Assembly: GCA_036346375.1 (NCBI GenBank)
Contig: CM070514.1
Span: 19,434,463 to 19,498,462, forward strand
DNA: 64,000 bases
Origin: Guadua angustifolia
Taxonomy: Eukaryota > Streptophyta > Magnoliopsida > Poales > Poaceae
Direction of reading: 5' to 3'
Shown here piece by piece: positions 44,689 through 57,000 of the stretch; positions within the stretch are counted from its first letter, which is position 1, and the number at the start of each line of letters is the position of its first letter. The position numbers were made by a program, and so were the translations under genes. A model generated the notes under the pieces. It was not told where the DNA came from. It ran no database searches and worked only from the letters and a program-made list of their open reading frames with translations.

Positions 44689-45370
44689 GAGGGGGCCGAG
44701 GCGCCAGGAGAGCAGCACCAGGGAGGGGCGCAGGGGAGAAGGTAGCCGGCCGGGGGAGGGCACGCCGGCCAGGAGAAGGAGCAAGGCGCCAGAGGGTGGC
44801 TCGGCCAGGGAGCTGAGGTCGCTGGGGGAGGTGGGCCAGGAGCTGAGGGCGCTGGGGGAGACGCCAGATGAGGCTGGGGAGGAGGCCAGGGGCACTGGGG
44901 AAAAAATGCAGCCCATCAAGCTTTGACAGCCACACAAGGAAAAAAAAGAAATGAGGTTAGGTGGAAGAGGTAGGTGAGGAGGGAAAATCCCAGAAAAACC
45001 CCTACAAAACCAAAGTCCAACTTTTAACCATTAGCGCGAACCAAATAATTTAATTCGTGGCGCGAAATGACAATTCCGGCCAAAACCCTGGTAAACAATT
45101 TGCGGCATTACACTCTTCCCCCCTTTAACAGAATTCGACCTCGAATTTTGACCACAACAAGAACACCACCAAGAACAACGGAAACAAAATACAAAACAAG
45201 GATACCCGAAACAACAAATCCGGGTATTACTCATGAAAGAGGAACTCCAAAATTCAATCCACTTCTCATTTTACCTCCTTAATTTAGCATGGCATAGGAC
45301 CCGAAGACCAGGTCTTACTCAAAGACCAAGGCTAAACCAAATCTACTTTGCGCTTTCACCTCCAAATGGT

Positions 45371-45817
45371 TTCCTTAAATCAAGATTGGAAAATTTGATG
45401 ATTTGCATTAGCTAACCAATTAGATTTAACCTAAGTTTTCAATCCCCAATATTCATACCATATTGTCTTGAAAACTATGCAAATGATTAATATATCTGTA
45501 ACCTATGTGCACGGCTTGACTGATTACAAACTTCGTGGAAAATCTTAATTAATTTGCACCCATAAAAAACATTTTGCTACATTTTATTATTCTTCTAAAT
45601 GCTACATATTTCCAACTGGGTAGCATATAAGGTGAAAATTCTGTGAAATTTAAACTTCTAGGTTTTGAAAAACCTCAAAAAGTTATCATATGTAGGTGAG
45701 GTTGGCGAATGCGTGGGTTGGCGCGACTAGTTTGTATAATTAATTAATCGGTTGATAAGTGACATGTAAATTACATGGTGCGTTGTCTTAACAACCTCAA
45801 ATGAGGAATATCTAGGC
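45371..45817. other. AT-rich spacer, nothing recognised
   Basis: Lies between the truncated end of element C and a MITE. No ORF or repeat that I can support. Confidence 0.4.
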
Positions 45818-46000
45818 CCTGTTTGGTAGAGCTCTAGATTCCAGCTCCACCTGAGATCTGAAACTTGTAGATTAAAAATAAAGTGAATTAAGTTTATATT
45901 TTTAGTCTAAAATGTAAATAAGATGACTCATCTAAACACTCTTAATGTACCAACAGCTCTAGCTCCACAAATCTAGTAGAGTTAGGAATACCCAGCTCTC
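45818..46000 (+). repeat. MITE-like repeat, copy 2 (GGCCCTGTTTGG family)
   Basis: Starts GGCCCTGTTTGGTAGAG. It matches the complement of 18837-19075. Exact right end unresolved. Confidence 0.5.
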
Positions 46001-46816
46001 TAAAGTAGTCATTTGGCTAGGCCTAATTGGCTCGGCCTATTAGAGCCCAAGAAATTTTGATGTTTGCAGCAAGAAAAACATAATTCACCATACAACATCG
46101 TAAAAAGTTTAGATTGAGGGAGTGCTAAAAGGGAAAAAAAAGTTCTTTCTTGATCAATAATCTCAAAGTTTTTTTACATAGCCTAAATATCTAAATAAAT
46201 TATGAGAGTGACTATGGTATATATGTATGTAAATTATACTCTTTTACGTGCACTTTTTCCAGCATCTATTGGTGATCATACAAGTGGGAGTGGAAAATTT
46301 ATCTAGGAAGTATAAGTTTTAATTTTTAACTAAAATTTATATACACAATAACTATCGCATAAATTATTTAGGGAACTTTCAGGGAAAATTAGAAACACAT
46401 ACAATTAGATTTGTTGTTGTTAAAACTTCCGGGCACTAACCATTGAAAGACACTTTGTGGTAATATCAGTTAGATTAAATTTCATAAAACTATATATATT
46501 TTTTACAAATTATCAGAAAACTATAAATTTTAGTTTCTCTTTTACAAAACTATAAATTTTACAAGAATTTGTACGTATCGCATCGTCTCAACTGGGAAAC
46601 TTACCCCACGTGCAATCCATAGTGATGATTAGCAGTAAGCACACGGTGTACGCCATATAGAGATAATCCTTATTGCTATTCTAATTGCATGTAATTAGCA
46701 AAAGGGCGACCATGTCCCCGGACCACTTGATGGGCATGGGCGCTTTTACCCTTAGCAAGACGTCTGTATCAAGACGCTTAGGGTAGGACTAGGAGTACCT
46801 GGTCTTTTCTCTATAA

Positions 46817-47088
46817 GGGTATTTCCAATGATGTCACTTTAGCTAGCTATAAGCGTGCCATCTCAGTATTTTGCTTAGGTGGAAGAGAAAAAAGGAGGAG
46901 AGAGATATAGACTGGCTACTAATGTATAGTCAGGCTATAACTGATTTCAAGGCACTTATTATCTATTACATGTGGGCCAATATTTAATTTTATAGATAAT
47001 GCTATAGCTAATCTATTAGAGAGGTTATCTATATGCTATCTATAGATGACATGGACATTTCTTATAGCTAGTACCATTGGAGATGCCC
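46817..47088. mobile_element. Tourist-type MITE, 272 bp
   Basis: TIRs GGGTATTTCCAATG and the complement of GGGCATCTCCAATGG, and a TAA duplication on both sides (46814-46816, 47089-47091). Non-coding. Ends and duplication fit the PIF/Harbinger group. Confidence 0.75.
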
Positions 47089-47091
47089 TAA

Positions 47092-47383
47092 CAGCTCTAT
47101 TTGTTTTTTTAGCTTAAAGATAAATGTTGGGCTTTAACGCTTAAAAATAATCGGCATTTATATTATAGTAAAAGTGGATAGTTTTATCGTAACTTTAGTT
47201 ACATTAGCCTAAGATCAACCCTTAATAAGCCAAAAAAGAACATCTCTAATAGTTTTTGGCTTTTAGTTATATGTAGGTTTATAGCTTTTGAAAAAGCTCA
47301 CGTAAATGGACACCTATTTGCTTAGGATATGACTTTTTGACTTTTAAGCTGTAAAAAAAGTTCAAATAAATAGGACCAATAGT
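47092..47383. repeat. MITE-like repeat, second family, copy 1
   Basis: Ends resemble CTATTTGTTTTTTTAGC and the complement of GGTCCTATTTATTTGAAC. Inner phrases (GGCTTTTAGTTATATG, CTTTTTGACTTTTAAGC) recur in inverted order at 63302-63578. Boundaries approximate. Confidence 0.4.
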
Positions 47384-47946
47384 GCCTCTATAAATAGTGT
47401 TATACCGCCTATTGTAAAAGGACATGAAAAAAGGAATTGGAAAACAAATATAGTTACATCACTTCTATGTTTTGTCCCCTATATCATATACTTCTGTTTG
47501 GTCATTTTATTCTTTTTTTCCACTACACAATTATAGATATTTTTGTTGTAAACCCAGAACTTTGCCACTTGCGGAGAATCCAATAGCCATGAAATGCTAC
47601 ATATACATGCATGTAAGACATGTTTGGTGTCCTTGGGATGAACACACCAGATGTCTTAGGAGTATAGCTCAAAACGAGACAGTTTAGATTCATTTTACCA
47701 TAAAAATTTTTTAGTTATCATGCCATAGTTAAAATGCCTGGTTAAGTAGACATTAACCACTTTAGCACTCCACAGTAATTCGAAAAGAATAAATTATATT
47801 GTAAACATCACCACAAGTAAAAATCCATTCCCCTTAGCTATAACTATCTTTTTTTAAAAATATGTTCAAATATTGCAATGGTTAAGGTCAATTTCAAATG
47901 AGAGCAACTAGTATCTGGATATACGATAGGAAGGCTCCTATCGTAC

Positions 47947-50900
47947 TGTAATACTGCAAAAAAAAAGTGTGGCTGAAATCTCTCTCTCTCTCTCTCTCTC
48001 CTAGAGTGTGTGGCTGAAATTTATTTGGGACAATGTTTTTCTTTTCCTTGCTGCCGATTCTTGCTCTCTCCCTGGCGATTTTCTCTGGCGTTTCCTCCCC
48101 TGGCCTCCTGCTCTCTCCCTGGCGATTTTCTCTGGCGTTTCCTCCCTTGGCCTCCTGCTCTCTCCTGGCAATTTCTCCTTGGGTGCATGCTCCTCCCTGC
48201 GCCTCTTCTCCAGATCAGCAGCGGCAACAGAGAGGCATTCGGCAGCAGCAGAGGGGCACTCGGCAGCATTAGCTTCAACCGGCGCCTCTCCTTTCTTTCC
48301 TGCCCAGCCGTGCCAAGGCTCTGCCGCTCTCTGCCGTCACTGCCCAGGTGCTGCCGAGTTCTTGCTCAGGTGCTGCCGAGTCCTTGCCAGGCACTGCCGA
48401 ACCAGCTGAACTCCCTGCCGTCCCTGCTGCTCCTGCCGAGACTCACCCAAGCACCTGCGCTCCTGCCCATCTCCGGCAGGATTCCGGCGATTTCTTCCCC
48501 TTGGCCGGTGAGCTACTCCTCCCTGGGTCAAGGCAGCATCCTCCACCTCCCTCCTTTCTCCTTGGGTTTTCCCTTGAGGTAAAAACCCTAGAAATTTGGG
48601 GGTGAGATTTCATGCATACATGGTGTTTGATGAAATGCTTGGCTAAGGTTCTTGTTTTTGCAATGCATTTTCTGGGGGTTTGGCTATCACGAAAGTTGTA
48701 GATAATTGAATTACCTTTCAATAGAGACCGAAATCAACAAGTTTCGTTCAGCCGTTTGAAAGTTATGGTTATTTTACCGCGTGCTGTCCAGAGCGAAGTA
48801 TTTTTTGCGGCTGTCTGCTGTTCGTCGCAAATCTGGGAATAATCGGTGCTTTTTCCGGTCGGTCGGCTATAGAAAAAGTTGTAGATAATCGAATTACCTT
48901 TCAATAAAGTCCGGAATCGCTAAGTTTCGTTCAGCCGTTTGAAAGTTATGCCTGTTTTACCAAATGCTGTCCCGGTTGGCAGATTTCTGTTTTTGGGTTT
49001 TAGGAGTAGGTTGCGAAGCCAATTTTGTTATGAGTCTTATGTTGAATTGTGGGTGTGTTTTTGAGTGGGTTATATCCATGTGCAGGTGGTGTGACCCCGG
49101 GTGTGGCAACCTCGTCTCGCCACACCGTCTCGAGAGGTTAAAGGCAAGTGTATTGTCTTCGGTTGTGGCTTAGGTGGCCATTTGGTTTTGCAAGCATATA
49201 ATTATCCATGTGTTATTTTAATATTTTCATGTTTGATTTTGCTTGCGATGTGATGAATGGAAATGGTTAATTGGTTATGCTATCGTTCAGACCTAGATTA
49301 TAAGAAGTGCATCAATGTTTGTTTGTTATGTGTGTTGATTGACGAATCATATGCCTTGTCAATATGCCATGTGTTACATTTTATATATGCCTTGATGATG
49401 CTCCCTAGTATGATTAGGCTAATGGGAACATAGAAGATATAAGATTTGCGTTATGAAAATAGCTCGAATTGTGGTCATGATATGCGATTGTGGCGGTTAA
49501 GTGAGTGTTGTTGATATATGTGACCTTATGGATATGAAAGTTGAGATATCATACTATTGTTACTCGTATGATAGGATAATGTGAATAATGAAGTAATGAG
49601 GTTTGATTAATAAGAATGGATGATTTGGTGATCATGAAAATGGATTATGGTATAACGGTGTAGTAATGATATTGGTGATTATGTAGATATGAGTGTCGAG
49701 ATTATGCAAATGAATGTTGAGAATATGAATATGAATGTTGGGAATGCGGATATGAGTATTGAGAGTATGGAAATGAATGTGAGGAATGGCATTTGCATAT
49801 GTGCATTCATGAATTGCATTGAGCCAGGGCGGTGAGAAAGTTATACGGAAGTATAACTAATCCGAGTGCTCGGAGTTCCTACTCAGTAGTCCCATCCATT
49901 TGGCGTGGATGGGAGCGATGTTAAGCGAGGACCGCTCATTGGGTAGCGGGCAAGTCCTGTTCGGCAGGCCCTTCCACGGGATGGTTGGGTTTGAGGGCAC
50001 GCATCGACGGGTGGTGCTCGACAATACCGGTATTTGCTAAAAAGAGGAGATGAGTCATGCATGATGCATCATATGCATGAGAATTGTGAATTATGCATGA
50101 GAATGGTGACATATGTATGAGAATGCATCATATGTATGAGAATGCATCATATGCATGAGAATAGTGAATTATGCATGAGAATGGCGAACTGAGATGAGCA
50201 TATGAACATGCAAGCATTTGCATTGCATGGACAATGTATGAATACGAGATTCTTCCCTTGTATGGTATGTTTGCATCTGCATTGCATTGACAAAGAGGAA
50301 TCATGTTTAATGAGTTGATTGTGATGTATGGATATGATATTCGCTTTTGTTGGCATATTCAAGATCTCGTATTGCATTTACGATAATGAATCATGTTTAA
50401 TGAGTTGATTGTAATGTATGGATATGAGATTCTGCTTTTGTATGTTTTGTGCACTTGAGTATGAAAGCATAAATGCATTCTATTGCATTGTGTGTTGCAA
50501 CTGATAATTGGAATTTATGAGAATGGGAAGAACAGGTTGAGGATTGAGGCGTGGACTCATCCAGAAATGTTTACTGAGGCGACGGTAAGATTTAGTTATG
50601 TTTTCGAGTTGGTGTGGTAAGTGGAGTTAGTTATTGTTTCTTTTACTTGTTGATTTCCCTTTAGTAATGGCCATATCAAATTCTAGAGTAACAGTAATTC
50701 AATTGAATTCATTACCTTTTATTAATGTTGCACTTTGCTGAGTCTCGGACTCACGCTTGTTTGTTTTCCTGTTTTAGGTATCTTGAAATTGGCTCGTCTG
50801 GTTGGGAGTAGAAGCACGTGCACGACTTCGGTCATTATCTCCTTAAATTAATTCATAGAGTCTGATTGTATCTAATGTGGTTGTAAAGTGTTGTTTGTAG

Positions 50901-51185
50901 TGGTGTAATTTATCAATGGCTAGTGGATGTGTGATTGATATCTAAGGACCTGCTAGAATGTTTCATCTTGGTTGAATGAAGGATATTTATACTGCTATTG
51001 TTCTTTTGACTGCTGAGTGGATACCCTCTTTTCTAGAGAGGTCATGCCGAAATTTTGTAATTTTCGCTGGCTTAGTTTTAAGCCGGTCTTAGAGTTTGGT
51101 TGATTTCAGATAATTTTGTAGAGATGTCATTGAGTTGATTAGGGTTTGGTAGCATTCGCGGTGCGTTTGGCGCCGGGGTGTTACA
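47947..51185 (+). repeat. 5' LTR of element B
   Basis: Contains a (CT)n run (47979-48001), a 47-bp minisatellite (48062-48170), a candidate donor TTGAG|GTAAAA (48578/48579), two copies of a 75-bp block about 183 bp apart (48692-48767, 48875-48950), an acceptor-like CCTGTTTTAG (to 50777) and the palindrome-like GAGTCTCGGACTC. Confidence 0.85.
48062..48170. repeat. 47-bp minisatellite in the LTR of element B
   Basis: Units start TGCTCTCTCCCTGGCG at 48062 (as TTGCTCTC) and 48109, with a partial third. The same array is in the 3' LTR near 54147-54260. Confidence 0.75.
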
Positions 51186-51187
51186 GT

Positions 51188-51199
51188 TGGTATCAGAGC
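51188..51199 (+). other. Primer binding site of element B
   Basis: TGGTATCAGAGC, complementary to the 3' end of initiator methionine tRNA, two bases after the 5' LTR. Confidence 0.85.
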
Positions 51200-54025
51200 G
51201 GGCTTCAGGTCCGTGGTGTTTGAATATAGTGAGTAATTCTAGAATGAATTAAAATTTTGCTGTGTGAAGATAGAAACCTGGTTTAGGTTGCACTTTTAAA
51301 TGTGGCTCTAGGGCAATAACCTTAAAGCTTGATGTAGAATGGTTAAATAATCTAAAATTTGACACACTCTGATGCACAGTAGGAAGGGGATGTGATATCA
51401 TTTCATTGTGCTACAATGCTTCTTTTGAGATTGATGCCATGTTAATACTTGTTGGTAGGTAATATGTTAGTCTTGATAAGGCTATGGAAATTATTGATGG
51501 CTATGATTTTTAAGTGGTATATTGTTTTGTGGGGTCCGGTGGGACTCTTTGTGCCGAAGGTATGTCGGCCTGTCGTGTAGCCGAGTTGGGCGATGTGGCT
51601 GTTGAGAGCCAGCACCGGAGAATTCATAATCTCGGGTGAGGAGAGTTCTTGTTATTTTGTTGTAGATCGGAGAGTTGATGGAGTACGTCATTTGGGTGTT
51701 GTCTTCTTTGGTCTTATTGGATTTAAGTCAAAGAAAAGAGAATCCTGTCGTTCCTCTTTTGGTTGCTTTGCGGAGAAGGTTATGGATTCCTTTTTGTGTT
51801 GGACGTTCTCCCAGTTTAAAAGGAGTTGTTGTACTTCTGTTGTAGATTGGAGGATTGATGGAGTGAGTTTTTTTTTTCGGGCTTCGACTTGTTTGGTCTT
51901 TTATGGGTTTAAGTCAAAGAAAAATGGTTTGGTGTTGCGCCTCATTGATTTATGGCGGGGAAAAGTATGGATTTCTTCGTGTTGTTGTTCTCCGGGATTA
52001 AGTTTTGGATTTGGGGCTTTAAAGGAAAAGTGTTATTCGATCGATTCGCTTTTCCTTTCCGTGAATTGATTTGTGTAACTCCTTTCCTTCGGGGAATTTT
52101 GGAGTTTGATAATTGGTTTGGAGTTTTGTTGAATGACATGGCTTGAGCCCTGTCATTTTTTACGTCTTTTGAGAGTCGAGCTTCTTTGAAAGTTTTCGTT
52201 GGCATTTCTGCAGAGGAAAATTCGATAGTTAGAGTAAATTGTGGGTGATTGAAGATCTTCCCGTAGAGGATTAGTAGATATTTGTGATGTTGGGTTAAGG
52301 TGGTTGACCCTAATTGGATAGATGGCAAGAAGTAGGTTGTGGGTCATGGTGATCCACGGATATAAGTGATCTCTGTTGGTAATGAGTTTCCCCTCTTCTC
52401 TTTAAGAAGTTGTGTGTTGATTGTGGGTTCGGATGTCGGGTTTGAGAATCGATTTCCTCTTCCCAAGTGTTGATTTTGGTGTTGTACGCATTTTGCTTTG
52501 ATGACAGCAAGTTAAGTTGTTTTTAGTTATTGAGAGCTTCTGTCAAAGGGTTGCGCGGAGTCTCTTTTATTTTGAGTACTCCCCCATGTAAATTTGATCG
52601 CATTGATTTGAAAATGATAAAGGTGGTTCTTGAGATGTTCGAGATTTGAATTTGCCTTTGCGATTTGGCTTTGGAAAGGAAATAGAGCGATCATGGGTTT
52701 TGTTGAATTTTCTCCAAGGTGATGTAAGTGGTTTATTGGTTTAAAGAGAGTTGTATCTCTTCTGCATTCTAGTTGGAGTTAAAGATTATGATTGTTCGTG
52801 GCATCGTGTTGCATATAGTAAGGATTTATACTCTTAGGTTTAATTACCTATGGAATTGGATTGTCGGTGTAATTACTTGGAAGGTTGCCTTTCGTTTAAG
52901 GCATTTTGTTCGGTGTGCAATTGAAATTGCCATATGATTTGTGTTTCGCCAAGTGGTGGAGTTAGTGGATGAAAGATTATGAGGAAGAAAGAATGCATAC
53001 TTATGGAATAGTGTGATGGTAGTCTTTGGACTTGCCACTTAAGGAAAATAAATAGAGGTAATGGCAAATGTTGGATTTCAGGATCGTTTTGCTATTCCCG
53101 AAATGTTGGTTTTGGGATTAGTGTGTTGTGTTGCTTTTTAATCGAGTGATTCTTTGATGTGAAGCTTTCCACCTTAGGGTTCAAGGTGAGGAAATGGTTT
53201 ATGCTGTTAAGAGAATGGAGTTCTCTTCGATTTTAGTGTCGTGCTAGACCTAGTTGTGAGGATTGAGGTTCTGTGTCTTTGTAAGAGTAAGGGATATGTG
53301 ATCTCGTCGTTTTGCTTGTTTGGGAGGATCATTTTGATCGCGTTGTCCCTATGTTGTGTGGGACTTTGTCGATGGTGATCTGGGTGGTACAGTTGCAAAC
53401 TTTTTCATTGAGTAATTGTCTCGTTGTATGAGACAAGTTTGAAAGAAGGTCAAGTTCGAGGTTGTGTTATGGGGGAATTTGATTGTTGCCCTCTGGGGCT
53501 AATCAATCCAATAGTAAAGAATGATTTTTGATCTTGTTGAACAGATAAAAGTTATGTTTTGATTCCTAGAGGATCCCGGTGTTAATTGGTTAGAAATAAT
53601 GGTATATCTGGATTCGGTCAGAAGTTGTTAATGGTTATGTGGCTATAAAGGTTAACTATTGAGGAGAAATGTGAATCAAGGTTCCCTTTGTTCTTAGGGA
53701 GTTTAAGTTTAGAACCCCAACTGTTCAATGGAATAGAAATTCAGTGATGTGCTTAATAGAGTGTTGTGGCTTGTGTTAATCGTATTATCATGAGTCGTTG
53801 GTCGGTGGTATGATTTGGGAATTTTGGCTGTCGGCTCGGGTCTAATAGCGTCTGCGTGTGGGTGATGTGACTTCCCAAGTGGAAAGGAGGTGACTCGAGT
53901 TTTGGAGTCCCGTGCGTGGGAAGTTTGCAACCTTGTTCTTTTTGGATGTTTTCGCTTTACCAGTTGATTCCTGTTGTTCTTGTTGGAGTTCTTGTGGTGT
54001 TCAGAATTCGAGGTCGAATTCTGTT

Positions 54026-54039
54026 AAAGGGGGGAAGAG
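54026..54039 (+). other. Polypurine tract of element B
   Basis: AAAGGGGGGAAGAG immediately upstream of the 3' LTR. Confidence 0.8.
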
Positions 54040-57000
54040 TGTAATACTGCAAAAAAAAGTGTGGCTGAAATCTCTCTCTCTCTCTCTCCTAGAGTGTGTG
54101 GCTGAAATTTATTTGGGACAATGTTTTTCTTTTCCTTGCTGCCAATTCTTGCTCTCTCCCTGGCGATTTTCTCTGGCGTTTCCTCCCCTGGCCTCCAGCT
54201 CTCTCCCTGGCGATTTTCTCTGGCGTTTCCTCCCTTGGCCTCCTGCTCTCTCCTGGCAATTTCTCCTTGGGTGCATGCTCCTCCTGCGCCTCTTCTCCAG
54301 ATCAAGAAGGCAACAGAGAGGCATTCGGCAGAAGAGAGGGCACTCGGCAAGATTAGCTTCAACCGGCGCCTCTCCTTTCTTTCACGCCCAGCCGTGCCAA
54401 GGCTCTGCCGCTCTCTGCAAATCCACGCCAGTCTGCCTGAGTTCTTGCTCAGTCTTTGCCGAGTCCTTGCCGCACCTTTGCCGAACCACTGAACTCCTGC
54501 CGTCCCTGCTGCTCTGCCGAGACTCACCCAAGCACTCAAGGCCTGCCCATCTCCGCAGGATTCCGCGATTCTTCCCTTGGCCGGTGAGCTACTCCTCCCT
54601 GGGTCAAGGCAGCATCCTCCACCTCCCTCCTTTCTCCTTGGGTTTTCCCTTGAGGTAAAAACCCTAGAAATTTGGGGGTGAGATTTCATGCATACATGGT
54701 GTTTGATGAAATGCTTGGCTAGGGTTCTTGTTTTTGCAATGCATTTTCTGGGGGTTTGGCTATCACGAAAGTTGTAGATAATTGAATTACCTTTCAATAG
54801 AGACCGAAATCAACAAGTTTCGTTCAGCCGTTTGAAAGTTATGGTTATTTTACCGCGTGCTGTCCAGAGCGAAGTATTTTTTGCGGCTGTCTGCTGTTCG
54901 TCGCAAATCTGGGAATAATCGGTGCTTTTCCCGGTCGGTCGGCTATAGAAAAAGTTGTAGATAATCGAATTACCTTTCAATGAAGTCCGGAATCGCTAAG
55001 TTTCGTTCAGCCGTTTGAAAGTTATGCCCGTTTTACCAAATGCTGTCCCGGTTGGCAGATTTCTGTTTTTGGGTTTTAGGAGTAGGTTGCGAAGCCAATT
55101 TTGTTATGAGTCTTATGTTGAATTGTGGGTGTGTTTTTGAGTGGGTTATATCCATGTGCAGGTGGTGTGACCCCGGGTGTGGCAACCTCGTCTCGCCACA
55201 CCGTCTCGAGAGGTTAAAGGCAAGTGTATTGTCTTCGGTTGTGGCTTAGGTGGCCATTTGGTTTTGCAAGCATATAATTATCCATGTGTTATTTTAATAT
55301 TTTCATGTTTGATTTTGCTTGCGATGTGATGAATGGAAATGGTTAATTGGTTATGCTATCGTTCAGACCTAGATTATAAGAAGTGCATCAATGTTTGTTT
55401 GTTATGTGTGTTGATTGTGAATCATATGCCTTGTCAATATGCCATGTGTTACATTTTATATATGCCTTGATGATGCTCCCTAGTATGATTAGGCTAATGG
55501 GAACATAGAAGATATAAGATTTGCGTTATGAAAATAGCTCGAATTGTGGTCATGATATGCGATTGTGGCGGTTAAGTGAGTGTTGTTGATATATGTGACC
55601 TTATGGATATGAAAGTTGAGATATCATACTATTGTTACTCGTATGATAGGATAATGTGAATAATGAAGTAATGAGGTTTGATTAATAAGAATGGATGATT
55701 TGGTGATCATGAAAATGGATTATGACTGTAACGGGTGTAGTAATGATATTGGTGATTATGTAGATATGAGTGTCGAGATTATGCAAATGAATGTTGAGAA
55801 TATGAATATGAATGTTGGGAATGCGGATATGAGTATTGAGAGTATGGAAATGAATGTGAGGAATGGCATTTGCATATGTGCATTCATGAATTGCATTGAG
55901 CAGGCGGTGAGAAAGTTATCTGAAGTATAACTAATCCGAGTGCTCGGAGTTCCTACTCGTAGTCCCATCCTTTGGCGTGGATGGGAGCGGTGAAGCGAGG
56001 ACCGCCATTGGGTAGCGGGCAAGTCCTGTTTCGGCAGGCCCCTTCCACGGGATGGTTGGGTTTGAGGGCACGCATCGACGGGTGGTACTCGGCAATACCG
56101 GTATTTGCTAAAAAGAGGAGATGAGTCATGCATGATGCATCATATGCATGAGAATTGTGAATTATGCATGAGAATGGTGACATATGTATGAGAATGCATC
56201 ATATGTATGAGAATGCATCATATGCATGAGAATGGTGAATTATGCATGAGAATGGCGAACTGAGATGAGCATATGAACATGCAAGCATTTGCATTGCATG
56301 GACAATGTATGAATACGAGATTCTTCCCTTGTATGGTATGTTTGCATCTGCATTGCATTGACAAAGAGGAATCATGTTTAATGAGTTGATTGTGATGTAT
56401 GGATATGATATTCTGCTTTTGTTGGCATATTCGCATCTGTATTGCATTTACGATAATGAATCATGTTTAATGAGTTGATTGTAATGTATGGATATGAGAT
56501 TCTGCTTTTGTATGTTTTGTGCACTTGAGTATGAAAGCATAAATGCATTCTATTGCATTGTGTGTTGCAACCGATAATTGGAATTTATGAGAATGGGAAG
56601 AACAAGGTTGAGGATTGAGGCGTGGACTCATCCGAAATGTTCTTGAGGCGGTAAGATTTAGTTATGTTTTCGAGTTGGTGTGGTAAGTGGAGTTAGTTAT
56701 TGTTTCTTTTACTTGTTGATTTCCCTTTAGTAATGGCCATATCAAATTCTAGAGTAACAGTAATTCAATTGAATTCATTACCTTTTATTAATGTTGCACT
56801 TTGCTGAGTCTCGGACTCACGCTTGTTTGTTTTCCTGTTTTAGGTATCTTGAAATTGGCTCGTCTGGTTGGGAGTAGAAGCACGTGCACGACTCGGTCAT
56901 TATCTCCTTAAATTAATTCATAGAGCCTGATTGTATCTAATGTGGTTGTAAAGTGTTGTTTGTAGTGGTGTAATTTATCAATGGCTAGTGGATGTGTGAT

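Larger units (their letters stand above)
31984..45370 (-). mobile_element. Truncated LARD-like element C, interrupted by element A
   Basis: Read on the minus strand: a short internal end (about 45370-45113) finishing in the polypurine tract AAAGGGGGGAAGAG, then the 3' LTR starting TGTAATGCCGCA at 45112. The LTR is broken by element A between 44689 and 34594, resumes, and ends GGGGTGTTACA at 31984. The outer flank is AGATG (31979-31983). The LTR would be about 3.0 kb without the insert. The 5' LTR and most of the internal domain are missing, with similarity to element A fading near 45370. No coding. The GC-rich leader part of its LTR lies on both sides of the insert. Confidence 0.7.
46251..47740 (+). 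repeat. Diverged duplicate D2, split by younger insertions
   Basis: Homologous to 25431-26030. The homology runs 46251-46455, is interrupted by about 1.1 kb (which includes a Tourist MITE and a second MITE), and resumes at about 47535. Confidence 0.5.
51186..54039 (+). other. Internal domain of element B (non-coding)
   Basis: A degenerate tandem unit of about 170-180 bp occurs twice (about 51658-51840 and 51841-52010), each with GGTTTAAGTCAAAGAAAA. Otherwise T/G-rich without long frames. It is colinear with the interior of A, but shorter. Confidence 0.6.

Noticed and set aside
44698..44702. GAGGC as an exact right-hand target duplication of element A
   Set aside because: It would place the LTR end 9 bp beyond the aligned LTR limit. 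GAGGG at 44689-44693 fits the LTR alignment better.
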